Of a DNA stretch of 64,000 bases, positions 12,944-23,649 are shown in pieces. Source of the stretch: Prorocentrum cordatum (Eukaryota > Sar > Dinophyceae > Prorocentrales > Prorocentraceae). Below the pieces are notes generated by a model. The model was not told the origin of the DNA, ran no database searches, and was given only the letters and a program-made list of their open reading frames with translations. The position numbers were made by a program, and so were the translations under genes. The DNA lies in the NCBI GenBank assembly GCA_963575745.1, contig CAUYUJ010014755.1, forward strand, positions 294,877 to 358,876, in the 5' to 3' direction. Positions within the stretch are counted from its first letter, which is position 1, and each line of letters starts with the position of its first letter.

Positions 12944-13860
12944 TGTACACAGGCGCTGCGGTGCACGCGGCTGCTGTATTGCATAGACAGGCGCTGTTGT
13001 GTACACAAGCAGCTGTGGTGTACAAAGGCGTCGTGGCGCACGCTAGACAGGCGCTGTGGTGTGCGCACACACGGTCGGCCCAAAACGGGGGGACCGCACC
13101 CTGGGCCAGAAACAATCATAACCACAAGTAAGTTACATATTGAATTTGATGCGTTCGGGCCCCCGGGGATTTTCCAGATTTGTGCCCCGGATGGATCTTG
13201 GAGGTGCACGTGCACGGAAGTGTTGTGCCGCAAATGTTCGCCATGCGCTGTGGTGCACGCGGCTCTTGTGTGCACAAGCGCCGCGGTGTGCACAGGCGCC
13301 GTGGTGCACGCGGCTGCTGTCGTGTACACAGGCATCGTGGTGTACACAGGCACTTTTATCTAGACAGGCGCTGCGGTGTACACAAGCAGCTGTGGTGTAC
13401 AAAGGCGTCGTGGTGTACACTAGACAGGCGCTGTTGGTTGTACACAAACATGGTCGGCCCAAAAGACAGAGAGGGACCGTGCCCCGGGCCAGAAAAATCA
13501 ATAGTCACAAAGAGCTTACACAATGAATTTGATACGTTCGGGCCCCCAGGGATTTTCCAGATTTGGGCCCCGTCGGGACCGTGGAGGTGCACGGAAGCGC
13601 TGTGGCGCAAATGTTCGCCAAGCGTTGTGGTGCACGCGGCTCTTGCGGTGCGCACAGGCATCGGGGTGTATACAGGCGCTGTGGTGCACGCGGAAGACTC
13701 TGCTGCAGCAACACCTGTGGTGTGTAAGACCGTTGTGGCGCACGCCTTTTTCGTAGTGTTCACAGGCAGTGTGGTGCACGCGGTTTTCTAAATTGTGGAC
13801 ACAAGACCTTGCGGCTACGCTTAGCAATCACATCCCGCGTATTCCAATGCGTGCTGTCCA
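12511..13860 (+). repeat. GTGTACACAGGCGCTG minisatellite with three long modules
   Basis: Short units such as GTGTACACAGGCGCTGTGG and GTGCACGCGGCTGCTG recur throughout. A longer module containing GATACGTTCGGGCCCCC, a GGGATTTTCCAGATTTG block and a GTGGAGGTGCACG block occurs at about 13142 and 13523, with a more diverged copy at about 12713 (spacing roughly 430 and 380 bp). The same short units occur in reverse orientation at 36600-36900. No coding signal stands out. Confidence 0.85.
12888..12942. repeat. (GT)n microsatellite
   Basis: Uninterrupted GT repeat of about 27 units inside the first minisatellite module. Confidence 0.95.
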
Positions 13861-13865
13861 GACAT

Positions 13866-13890
13866 CCCTAGGCATTTTCAGACGGCGCCC
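13866..13890. repeat. Conserved terminus shared with the element at 36540
   Basis: CCTAGGCATTTTCAGACGGC followed by GCC matches, in reverse complement, the terminus at 36551-36580 (GCCGTCTGGGAATGCCTAGG) with few changes. In both places it sits at the edge of the same GTGTACACAGG minisatellite, so it is probably a true element end. Confidence 0.6.
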
Positions 13891-14475
13891 GCATCGTCAC
13901 AGCACCAAATAGCATCGCGGCAGCATCGTTAGCAACTGTACGGGCCGCAGCACTGGTGCGCGCGGGCGTATGCAGAGCTGCCCACAGCGCGAAGGTTTGG
14001 TTATCAGCTGGCCCCCTCCCCCCTCCGGGTAACCCGCGGTATCGCCGATTCAACAAACATGATCGACCCACGAACCCGGAAAGGAATGTAGAAATGTAAC
14101 GCATGGCAACGTTTTCAAAGACACCTGATTGGGTGACGGTCAAGTGCAATGCTGATTGTGTCGATCTTGATGTACCGTGCCAAGGACTGTGCTGTGCTGC
14201 ACCGTGCTGAATTGCGATGTGCCATGCCGCGGTTGTGCTCAATAGCGTCGTGGATCGAGTCGTCCTTTGCATCCGAGTCCTGACCGAACTGATCTGGATC
14301 TTAAGCTCGAGCTGCCTGAACACAGAAGCTGCCCCAGAGCTAATTGACAGGGGGACACGCCAGGAGGACGCGCCGCGAAACGTCCCAAGGGACGCGCCAT
14401 TCGACGTGCCAGGGGACGTGCCATGGGGTCGCACCGTAGGACGTGCCAAGGGGACGCGCTACGGATCGTGCTGGG
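13891..14475. other. No gene seen; short GGACGYGCCA repeats at its end
   Basis: 13891-14340 contains nothing I recognise. From about 14345 to 14460, GGGACGCGCCA/GGACGTGCCA-type units recur every 12-24 bases. Confidence 0.6.
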
Positions 14476-14479
14476 GACA

Positions 14480-15105
14480 AGCGTTTCGCTCGAGTCATCC
14501 TGTCAAAATCCTCATTCTAGACATCCTCCTGAGCGACCTGGACACGTGAAAACAAACGTTTCGCTCAACACATCCTCAACACATTCTCATGCTAGACATC
14601 CGCCTGGGCGAACTGGACACGTGAAAACAAGTGGCTCGCTCGAGACATCCTCAACACATCTTCATGTTAGACATCCGCCTGGGCGACCTGGACATGTGAA
14701 AACAAGCGTATCTCTCGAGACATTCTCAACACATCCTCATGCTAGGCATCCGCCTGGGCAACCTGGACACGTGCAAACAAGCATCTCGATCGAGACTTCC
14801 TCAACACCTCCTCATTCTAGACATCCGCCTGGGCGACGAGGACGCGTGAAACCAAGCGTCTCGCTCGAGACATCCTCAACAAATCCTGGCGCTTGACCTC
14901 TGCCTGGGCAACCTGGAGGCGTGAAACCAAGCGTCTCGCTCGAGACATCCTCAAGACCTGGGCACGTGAAACCAAGCATTTCACTTGAGAGATCCTCTAA
15001 ATTCTGGTCCCCAGGAGAGGACAATCTATAACACAAAACAAGCGTTTCGCTCGAGACATCCTCAACAAGTTATGAACAACAAGCGTTTCGCTAGGGACAT
15101 CCTCA
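14480..15105 (-). repeat. 75-bp minisatellite carrying the GAGGATGTC motif, reverse strand
   Basis: ACATCCGCCTGGGCGACCTG recurs at about 14596, 14671, 14746 and 14821, an exact 75-bp step. Each unit also has CGTTTCGCTCGAGACATCCT, the reverse complement of the motif dispersed at 17280-18380. About ten motif copies are present, the last ones with irregular spacing. Confidence 0.9.
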
Positions 15106-15229
15106 AATGTTACTTCGCCGGCCCTCTTCCCACTCGTTATTTATCGCAAAAGAAACCTGACCGGACAAGAACGGGAAGCGTCGCTTTAATCCATTAAGCA
15201 TGTGGAAAATGCTCTGTTGTTGTTATGCC
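15106..15229. other. Short unique spacer, no gene seen
   Basis: Contains CGCCGGCCCTCTTCCC, which is seen again near 18524, and nothing else I recognise. Confidence 0.4.
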
Positions 15230-15430
15230 GCGCAGGTATGCCGTGGCGCGCGTGTCGGCGTGCGTGCGGGGTGTGTTTTGCTGGGCTCCTGTGTGTTCTG
15301 CCGTGCTCCTGTTCTGCCGTGCTTCTGTGTTCGGCCGTGTCTCTGTGTGCTCTGTGTGTTCTGCCGTGTTCCTGTATCTGCCGTGCGGATCGTCGCGGTG
15401 GTCGTTTTGGCAGAGCTTCTGGGCGCACAC
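15230..15430 (-). repeat. Inverted segment of the CACGGCAG minisatellite
   Basis: TTCTGCCGTGCTCCTG and relatives here are the reverse complement of CAGGAGCACGGCAGAA in the large array to the right. The two orientations meet near 15430, so transcripts or single strands could fold back on themselves. Confidence 0.8.
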
Positions 15431-17140
15431 GGTAGAACAAGATGAGGAGCACGGCAGAATAGGCCCCAAGAGCGAAGGAGCACGGCAGAGAAAGACAAGG
15501 AACACGGCATAATAGACCCCAAAAGCTAAGGAGCACGGCAGAAATGACCAGGAGCACGGCAGAATAGACCTCAAGAGCTAAGGAGCAGGCAGAAAAAGAC
15601 CAGGAGCACGGCAGATTAGGCCCCAAGAGCGAAGGAGCACGGCAGAAAAAGACCAGGAGCACGGCAGAATAGACCCCAAGAGCTAAGGAGCAGGGCTGGA
15701 TATGCCTCAAGTGCGAAGGAGTACGGCAGAGAAACACCAGGAGCACGGCAGGATAGATCCCAAAAGCTAAGGAGCACGGCAGATAATGACCAGGAGCACG
15801 GCAGAATAGGCCCCAAGAGCGAAGGAGCACGGCAGAAAAAAAAAACATAAGCACGCCAGAGTAGACCCCGAGAGTTGAAGGAGTGCGGGAAAATAGACCC
15901 CAAGAGCGAAGGAGCAAATCAGAAAAAGACGAGGAGCACAGCAGAACAGGACCCAAGAGACAAGGAACACGGCAGAACATGCCCCAAGTGCGAAGGAGCA
16001 CGGCAGAAAAAAAGCAGGAGCACGGCAGACAAAGACCAGGAGCACCGCAGAATAGGTGCCATGAGCGAAGGAGCACGTCGGAAACAAACCATGAGCATGG
16101 CAGAATAGACTCCAAGAGCTGCCGAACACGGCAGAAAAAGACGAGGAGCACGGCAGCATAGACCCCAAGAGCTAAGGAGCACGGCATAATAGGCCCCAAG
16201 AGCGAAAAAGACGCCAGAAAAAGACCAGGAGCACGGCAGACGATGCCCCAAGAGCTAAGGACGACGGCAGAAAATACAGAAACGCAGCAGAAAAGGCCCG
16301 AGGAGCCAAGGAGTACGACAGAAAAGACCAGGCGCACGGCAGAATAGGCCCGAAGAGCGAAGGAGCAAACCAGAAAAAGACAAGGAGCACGGCAGAATAG
16401 AACCCAAGAGACAAGGAGCACGGCAGAAGATGCCCCAAGTGCGAAGAAGCACGGCAGAAAATGACCAGGAGCACGGCAGAATAGACCCCCAGAGCTCAGG
16501 GGCACCGCAGAAAAAGACCAGGACCACGGCAGGATAGACCCCAGAGCTAAGGAGCACGGCAGAAAAAGACCAGGAGCACGGCAGAATAGGCCCCATGAGC
16601 GAAGGAGCACGGCAGACAAACAAACAAAGAGCACGGCAGAACAGACCCCAAGAGTTGAGGAGCACGGCAGAAGAGGCCCCAAGAGCGAAGGAGCATGACA
16701 GAAAAAGAAAACATGAGCACGGCAGAATAGACCCCAAGAGCTGAGGAGCACGGCAGAATAGGTGCCAGGAAAGAAGGAGCATTGCAAAACACGACCAGTG
16801 ACCAGGAGCACGGCAGAATAGACCGCGAGAGCTAAGGAGCACGGCAAGATAGATGCAATAATACAGCATAATACGCCCCAAGGAAGAAGGAGTGTTCAAG
16901 AAAAACACAAGGAGCACGGCAGAATAAACCCCGAAAGCGAAGGAGCACGGCAGACTATGCCCCAAGAGCTAAGGAGCCCGGCGGAAAACGACCAGGAGCA
17001 CGGCATCATAAGCCCCAAGAACAAAGGATTGTGACAGAAAATGGCCAGGGGCATGGCAGAATAGGCCCGTAGAGCGAAGGAGGACGGCACAAAAAAACAA
17101 CGAGCATTGCAGAATGGATCCCGTGAGCGACGGAGCACGG
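15431..17140 (+). repeat. About 53-bp minisatellite (GGAGCACGGCAGAA)
   Basis: Unit GCCCCAAGAGCGAAGGAGCA followed by CGGCAGAAAAAGACCAGG and a second GAGCACGGCAGAATAG, with a modal step near 53 bp and many truncated units. The long leucine/cysteine-rich reading frame on the minus strand is a by-product of the repeat. Confidence 0.9.
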
Positions 17141-18430
17141 CAGAACTGTTCATTTTTTGTTTTGCTCTTTTTTCGCCGACCATGCTCCGCCCGATTTTTT
17201 TGAGGATGTATGCAGCGAGAGCGCGATTTTTAACACGAGAGGTAGTAACAACGCCACTCCGAGATATCATTGTTGTTAGGATGTCTCAGGCGAGACATCC
17301 GTTTTTGAACATCTGTCGAATTCGCGGCTTCCCATGTTTAAGGGATGTCTCAAGCTAAACGCTAATGTTTGATGAAATCGATGTTGTGAACATTTCATTT
17401 GTAAGGATGTCTCAGACGAAATCGCCATTTTGGATCGTCTCGAGGGCGCTCCTGAGGGTCAAATTTGGGCATGTTTGGGGCCTTTGGGGGCCTTCCTGAT
17501 GCCTCACAAAACCGTTACAGTCCGATATTACACATTCATTTTTTCAGGATGTCCCTAGCGAGATCGTCATTTTTAGACGACTGGCTTAAACCATCTAGAA
17601 GCCTTCTCAGGAGGGATCCCAAGACGATGTTAAAACAGCAGTTTTCAAAACGATGTTGTTCGATTTGTTATGTGTTTGAAGATGTCCCTAGCGAAATCAC
17701 TATTTTCAGCAACCTTAAGGGCGCTCTTGGAGCCATGTTGTGGCCTTCTTTTGCTTCCTGATGCCCTCCTAAAATCATTACGATGCGATGTCGCACGCAT
17801 CAATTTTTTGAGGATGTCCCTAGCGAAATCGACATTTTTGAAGGCTGCCTTGGGCCGTCTGGAAGCTTTTTTCAGAAGCAATGCCAAAACTATGTAAGAA
17901 CAACCGTTTTCAGGTCGATGCTGGTGTATGTTTTCACTTTTTGAGAATGTCCCTGGCGAAATCGCTATTTTCGGAAGTCCCCCAATCGTTCTGACAGCCA
18001 TCTTGATGTGCTTTTTGGCCTCTCATTTCGTCATCTTGAGGTACTTCGAGAACGATATCAAGACGACGTTGAGGACATCTCATTTTGTTGAGGATGTCCC
18101 TAGCGAAATGCAAATTTTCTGCCGCGCTCTTCGTTCTGGTCCGCCGTGCTGCCGCTCGTTTTCTGAGGATGTCCCTAGCGAAATCGCAATTCTTAACAGA
18201 AGAGTTAGTTAAAGACTTCAGTCGTCATCTCATTTTTTCGAGGATGTCCCGAGCGAAACGCAATGTTTCACAGACGGCGAAATTTCGCTGTCATCAAGTT
18301 TTCGAGGATGTCTCGAGCGAAACGCTTGTTTTTGTTAAACGCGATGTCGCGAAGATCTCATTTGAGGATGTCTCACGCGAAATCGCCATCCCGAGGAATC
18401 CGCTAAGCCTCTTCCCCGTGCAATCCGCCA
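17141..18430 (+). repeat. Field of dispersed GAGGATGTCCCTAGCGAAAT motifs
   Basis: About twelve copies of a roughly 22-base core lie at about 17279, 17341, 17403, 17547, 17679, 17812, 17945, 18099, 18164, 18240, 18304 and 18363, with irregular spacing of 60-150 bp. Flanks differ, although many copies follow a T-run and precede ACATTTT or CAATTTT. The core contains a weak palindrome (CTAG or CTCGAG). Two more copies are at about 22384 and 22701. No gene is seen. Confidence 0.8.
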
Positions 18431-18599
18431 CCCCCTATAGTTAAGAGATCTCTTACTGATATGAGGAGGATTCAGCCAAAACGTCCAGCTCGCTTCTCGT
18501 TCCTCGAAGACGCTTCCCGTCATTCGCCGGCCCTCTTCCCGTCAGACCCGGGGGTAAACAGCTAAAAGAGAACCCTGGGCCTACGCCCTTTCCGGGAAA

Positions 18600-19145
18600 C
18601 AAATGTCTCTTGGGGGTGGTGGAACAGGTTCAGAAGGGAGGGGAGCAGGGGGTGGAGGATAATGAGTGAGGATAGGAGGATCGTTGTAGAAGGGCGGGAT
18701 CTTTGCAGGGGAGTGGAGAAGGGAGGGTAGGGGAGGTGAGAAGATGAGGGCGGGTGAAGGAGCAGAGAAAGGCCTCGGATGTGGAAGGGAGGAGGGGATG
18801 AGGAGGTGAGGGGAGGAGGAGTGGGGAGGGGAGGAAAACTAACGGAGGAGAGTAGGGGGAAGGGTATGGGAGGTGAGGGGAGGCGGGCTGGGAAATGGAA
18901 GCAGTGATTCGGAGGTGTAGGGAGGAGAGGAGGACAGGGGAGGGGGAGGTGAGGGCAGGAGCGTTGGGGAGGGGAAATCGGTTTCGGCGAGGAGGGGAGG
19001 AGGTGAGTGGAGGGCATGCAAGGGGATGGTTGGCGAGGGGAAGAGGGCTTCGGAGGGTAGGGGAAGGGTGGAAGGGAGGAGATGAGGAGAGGAGAGCCGG
19101 GGAGAAATCGGGGGCTTCGCAGGGCAAGGAAAAGGGGCATGATTG
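18600..19145 (+). repeat. Polypurine (GGA-rich) tract
   Basis: About 540 bases consist of G and A with few interruptions, mostly GGAGG, GGGGA and GAGGTGAGGG. Long ORFs here (proline/serine/leucine on the minus strand) are compositional artefacts. Such a mirror-like purine tract could form triplex DNA. Confidence 0.85.
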
Positions 19146-19163
19146 GTGATTTGGCATTTCGCC

Positions 19164-20410
19164 ATGCGCGCTCTCCCTGAGTTCCGGTCCTGGTCTTACG
19201 TCGACAACCGGAACTTGAAGAGCGCAAGCGTGGCGGCCCGCTCTGCGGCCTTAGGTGTGACGGCCACACTCGATGCCCCTGCGTGAAAACGCCGGCACAC
19301 GGCAGTTGCGGGAAGACGACGGCGACACGAAACTTTTGGGCATCCGTGCCTGCCCTGGGAACCATCTCGTTTCCCCCCCGATCCCGGGGCCTTGTGACGG
19401 TTGGGTGGTCATCGAGGATGCTACGCGCAAGTGGGTGCTTGTCCCCTGCAGCTCTGGAATCCGCGCCTTGACGGGCGCCATAGTTGTGGCTTCGAAATAC
19501 AAGTGGGCCGTCCCGTTCGTTGAGTGCCCCCCCGTCGCTGGTCCAGCTCACCTTCGGGTGCGTCGCTCGCGCCCGGTGCATTTGGAGGGGCCAGCGTCGG
19601 CGGTGGGCCGAGCGCCTGGAGCTCCGCCCCATTTTTGGCACCTCCCTACAGGCCCTCCGCCTGGCAGCTCGCTTCCCCCGGTCGCCCCTCTGGCCTTCGG
19701 GCGTGGCTCACCGTGCTGATTCGTTCGGGCTCGTCTCTCACCCGGAGTCGCCTGGGCTGCTGCCGGTCTGGGTCTGCGCCCAGGCCGACCTCGATCCGCG
19801 GGCTGCGGCCGCCGCGGCCTCGATCGCGGCCTCCTCCGCCCTCCCGCCTTATTTCGATGCTTCTCCCCCCCGGGGGCAGCGCGTCCTTCGGGTGCGCGCG
19901 CGCCCGTTTGCATCAGGGGCGGCCCCGTGGCGCCGCGCCACGACGAGGAGGGGGCGGGGGCCATCGACATCGAGGCCTCGTCGAAGCTCCCGCGGAGCTC
20001 TCGGCGCGCAAGCCTTGCTCGGGACGGTCGGAGCCGCCCGCGCCCCTGCGCGCCTGGCCCACGGTCGGGCCCCGTGCCTGTTTTGTGGGCACGCCGCCGC
20101 CTCGGCTAGGCACTCGTGGGCTGAGCGCCCCCGCTTCGCGCCCGACCGCGCCGCCCTCAGACGGGAGCATGGACTTGGTGAGGGCTGGTGGGCCGACCAG
20201 CTTGGAATCACAGCCAAAACTGGTTGGGTTACTTTCGTCGCCGGCCCCACTACTGAGGCCCGGTCACGGCTGCAGGTCATGCGCTGCAGGCTCGGTCTCC
20301 GCATCTTGGGCGCTCTGCCCCGGGGCGCCGCCCCGGCGGCCCGCTGCCGGGCGGCCCGCTGAGGCCAGCCCTGCAGGCGCTCCGCCTTCGAAGCGGCGGC
20401 CTCCTCCTCC
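19164..20410 (+). pseudogene. Broken LINE-type retrotransposon ORF, C-terminal part
   Basis: Read across frameshifts, this resembles the 3' half of a non-LTR retrotransposon polyprotein. From 19164 FRSWSYVDNRNLKS resembles the YxDD catalytic motif of reverse transcriptase with its second aspartate changed to asparagine. A frame change leads to REDDGDTKLLGIRA and KYKWAVPFVECPPVA (19280-19540). Another leads to about 285 residues ending at the TGA near 20360, with RWAERLELRPIFGTSLQALR, then a CLFCGHAAASARHSW zinc-knuckle-like segment (Cx2C...H), then WWADQLGITAKTGWVTFVAG. The stop after LDAPA and at least two shifts make it non-functional. The family call rests on motif order, not on a search. 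Confidence 0.6.
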
Positions 20411-20886
20411 CATCCCCCCTCCTGATCCGGCTCAGGCGGAGGTGCAGGCTGGGGCCGACTGCGTGGACTGCCATGCTTTCGACGACGCCGTCGACGACGC
20501 CGTTGACGACCCCGCCCGCGGTCGGTGGCGTGGTTGCGGTCGGCACGCCGCGCGCGTTCCAGAGCCGCACGCGAGATTTGTCTCCCGTGGCTCCGTCGCC
20601 AGGCCGCCGCTCGCGGCGGCGGGTGGGTTCCCTGCCAGCGAGGCCCCGGCGACGGCCTCGCCCTACCTCTTCCCCTCCTTCTCCTCGCCGGATTCGGCAT
20701 CGAGCTGGATGGGTTGAGTTGGTTTGACTTTTTAGCCGTCCTGGGGCTTCCCAGATCCTTTGTCTGCGGCCGGGCAGGGTCTTCGAGTATGTTTTGCCGT
20801 ATCCCTTCACACCTTGTACTACTTTCTAGACCTCCAGCCGAGGGCGTCAAGGCATCAAGCAGCCTGTCGCCATCAACCGCTACTAG
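20411..20886 (+). mobile_element. Probable 3' end of the LINE remnant
   Basis: Arginine/proline-rich reading continues in other frames (for example RRIRHRAGWVELV before a stop near 20725) and then gives way to non-coding sequence. It ends abruptly at 20886, where ferredoxin-homologous sequence begins mid-exon. I infer a LINE 3' end inserted into an old ferredoxin copy. Confidence 0.4.
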
Positions 20887-21023
20887 GTGCTGTTTGGCGG
20901 GATCGACCATTCGGACCAGGCCTTCTTGGACGAGGACCAAACGGGAGAGGGTTTTGCCTCACGTGCGTGACGTACGCGACCTCGGACGCGACCGTCAAGA
21001 CCCACTGCGAGGACGACTTGTGA
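20887..21023 (+). pseudogene. Plastid ferredoxin, 3' fragment
   Basis: [20 protein letters not shown] and [20 protein letters not shown] plus the end EDDL align with the last 46 residues of the intact genes downstream. One base is missing within GAGGGTTTTGCCTC (intact: GAGGGCTTCTGCCTC), which shifts the frame before the fourth cysteine ligand. Substitutions include S to G, Q to H, V to A, I to V and E to D. The sequence after the stop (GATGCCGAGAACGCGGTCGG) still matches the intact 3' flank. The 5' part is absent, replaced by LINE-like sequence at 20886. Confidence 0.85.
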
Positions 21024-21983
21024 GATGCCGAGAACGCGGTCGGAACGCAGCTGGGGCAGTGGTGCCGATTTGCTTCTCTGCCTCCCATCTTTTCATATTA
21101 CAAAAGCCTTGCAGCCAGTTCCGCCGCCGACCCCTTGACGCTCTTGCTACCGATCTGGCACGAACGATCAGATCACCATTTGGCCCTTGGGACTTCCAAG
21201 ATGACCCGTCAGGCTCCAGGTTGGCCCTGAGGGCTCAAGCCAGCGCGTCCCAAAGATAGCCAAATTGGTCCCAAGATCGGCCGAGTCACTCCAGGGCGGG
21301 GGGGGGGCACCCCCTCCCGCATGGGCCCCCCGCCCTGGCGGAAATCCAAGCGCAGGGGCTTCTTCGACTCGGTTGCGACCTGGGTCGATTCACGGCTGCC
21401 AAGCTTGGAGAGCCCAGGCGAAGAGCTTCGAATGGAAAAGCGTCTCTCAGGACCACCCCATGGACGACCCCAAGACTCCCCCTCACACGCCGACAGGGTC
21501 GACACATTCAGTGTCTGCTTGGGCGAGCCTCGCGCTCAAGGACGCGCGCAGTCCAAGTTTGCGTGGATAGGTGCGGGGTGGCATGGCGGTCCGAGATTTG
21601 CCCGATCATAGACATGCATCGCCTTCCGTCTGCTCCCTCCCTTCGGTCTTCCGTCCTCCTGCACTTCCGCGCCCTCCAAATTGCTCGTCGCTGGCGGCTT
21701 CAGCGGAAGGCTGATGGGAGGGGGAGGAGGGAAGGGAATAGAGTTCTCTTGCCCTGGTGGAGTGTACCACGACCGGGCGCAGCCCGAAAAAATACTGGTC
21801 AGATCGACATGATGGCGCCGAGGAGGTACCCCATGTACCGATTGTGAGCGAGTTCGAGGCAAGCGGGATGTGTACCCGCGCACGCTTGAGGGATGATGGG
21901 CGGCGTCGCGCAATCCTTCTGGCTCCAGCCCTCTCGGCCATATCTTCGCCCCAGCTGCTCTCCTGGCGCCCACCAAGGGGACC
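21024..21983 (+). repeat. Diverged ferredoxin 3' flank and upstream spacer
   Basis: 21024-21080 matches the intact 3' flank. 21200-21330 resembles the spacer at 25220-25320, and 21360-21983 resembles the segment that precedes each intact gene (CTGGGTCGATTCAC, CGAAGAGCTTCGAATGGAA, GATGATGGGCGGCGTCGCGC). This is an older, shortened tandem unit. No separate gene is supported. Confidence 0.75.
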
Positions 21984-22375
21984 ATGGCCCTCCGCTCCAG
22001 CGTGCTCCCGACGGCCGTCGTGGCTGCCGTGTGCCTCCTGGCGCTGCGCGGCCTGCTCGCCCCGGGCCCGAGCCAGGCCTTCGTTGCGCCAGAGGTCGGC
22101 CTCACGCAGTCCGTCCACCGCCAGTGCAGGCCCGTGGCGGGCGGCCCAGGCGTCGCCGCGGATGCCCTGCGAGTGGATGGACCACGGCTGGAGGAAACCG
22201 AGTGAAGCCTTACAGGACATCCCAAGAGGAGTTAAGGAGCGTCGAGCTGCTGTGCGCGAGATTGCTATCGTGCTCGAGCTGCCCTGCGAGGTGCAGATGG
22301 CAGGGCGAGAGGGCCCGGAGCCAGGCCTTCTTGACTTCGGGACCCCTTCACGTCGTGACGTGCGACGTCGGACGC
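21984..22375 (+). pseudogene. Plastid ferredoxin, decayed copy
   Basis: The start ATG and first 54 residues equal the intact leader apart from AFVAP in place of AFAAP. An in-frame deletion of 57 nt then removes residues 55-73. After GVAA the reading diverges and stops at 22203-22205, before any iron-sulfur ligand. Faint homology returns from about 22268 (CTCGAGCTGC, CCAGGCCTTCTTGAC, GTGACGTGCGACG), so the rest of the exon is present but scrambled. A copy of the GAGGATG...GCGAAACG motif lies just after it (22384). Its leader keeps the classical FVAP form, which may be ancestral. Confidence 0.85.
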
Positions 22376-22867
22376 GGAATTTTTTGAGGATGCCTGCGAA
22401 ACGACTGCCGATGGAGGTCGGGCCGGAGGGGCAGTTTTCAGAAGTTCCGCCAAAATATGAAGAACAAATGTTTTCAATGCATCTGGCCATTTTCACCACC
22501 GAGAAGTCCCTGGCAGGTGCCAGTGTGGAAGTCCAAACGGGCAGGGGGCAGTGGCAGCTTTCTTGCGGTTGACGATCTAACGTCTTGGGCCCATCCCGCC
22601 ATTGCGCCTGGCTGCGTTCCTGGATCCCCTGGGGGAGGGGGATCGTGGGGGGGTTATTTTTCTCCGCGGCTTGTTCGGTCCGGAAGTGCGCCTTCGTTTT
22701 CTGAGGATGTTTTTAGCGAATCGCAATTCTTAACAGAAGAGTAGCGAACTTGTTGGGCCGCGTCGTCTCCTTTTTTGTCGCCTCTCCCGAGCCAAACGGG
22801 GGTTTCTTGGGCGGTCGTGGGAGGTGTGGGCCGTTTGGAGCTTTTGCGAGCGATGCGGCGACAATGT
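22376..22867 (+). repeat. Degenerate 3' spacer of the ferredoxin unit with inserted motif copies
   Basis: 22476-22670 corresponds to the post-gene spacer of the intact units (GACGATCTAACG, CCCATCCCGCCATTGCGCCTGG). Motif copies of the 17.2-18.4 kb family interrupt it at about 22384 and 22701. Confidence 0.7.
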
Positions 22868-23649
22868 TTAGATCACGCACGCACGCACGTTAAGGGATTT
22901 AACAGGTTTGAGCCTCTTGGCGGGACCTCCAAGGCGGCCCGTTAGATTCCAGGTTGGCCCCGAGGGGGCTCTAGCGGGCGCGGTCCAAGATAACCAAACT
23001 GGCATCAAGATCGCCCGAGTCACTCCAAGGAGGGCGGTGTGGGAGGTTGGGAGGTGCACCATTCCCACCCGAGTTCCTCGAGGGGGCTCCTTGGGGCTTC
23101 TCGGGGGGCTCCTTGGGAGGCTGCCTCGGAGGCTCCGTGGCCACTTGGAGCCGTCTTGGAGCGGTCTTGGGGCCTCTTGGAGGCATACTAGTGGCCGTGT
23201 CGAGCCATCCTGGAGTATCTCGAACACTCGTGTAGGCCATCGGGGGCTCTCTGCGACCAGATTGCGCTCATGTTGGGCCAAAAGCCTCCCAATTGTGCCC
23301 CCGAGATGCCAGAAAGTCTTTGACAACCATGTGTATCTCAATGATGTTGGCTTTGAGAGAAGGGGGGTCCTAATTACGGCTGCCCCTCTTGCGCCCAAAC
23401 ATTGAGCGTTCCCCGATAAGCTTTGGGAAGCGAGTTCGGTCCTCTCTTGGGTGGGGCCATCCTTGGGAGGTTTTTTTCCCTTCGACTCAAACCACCTGGG
23501 TCGATTCACTTCGAGCTGCCGAGCTTGGAGAACCCCATTTGGCCGGCGAAGAGCTTCGAATGGAAGACCGTCTCCTAGGACCACCCCTGGACGACCACCC
23601 CAGGACTCCCCCTCACACACGCCGACAGGATCGCCAGATACAGTATTTG

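Noticed and set aside
15186-16847. Minus-strand ORF of 553 codons, leucine/cysteine-rich
   Set aside because: It is the reverse translation of the CACGGCAG minisatellite (repeating LPCSWSFSAVLL-type phrases) and shows no protein-like domain.
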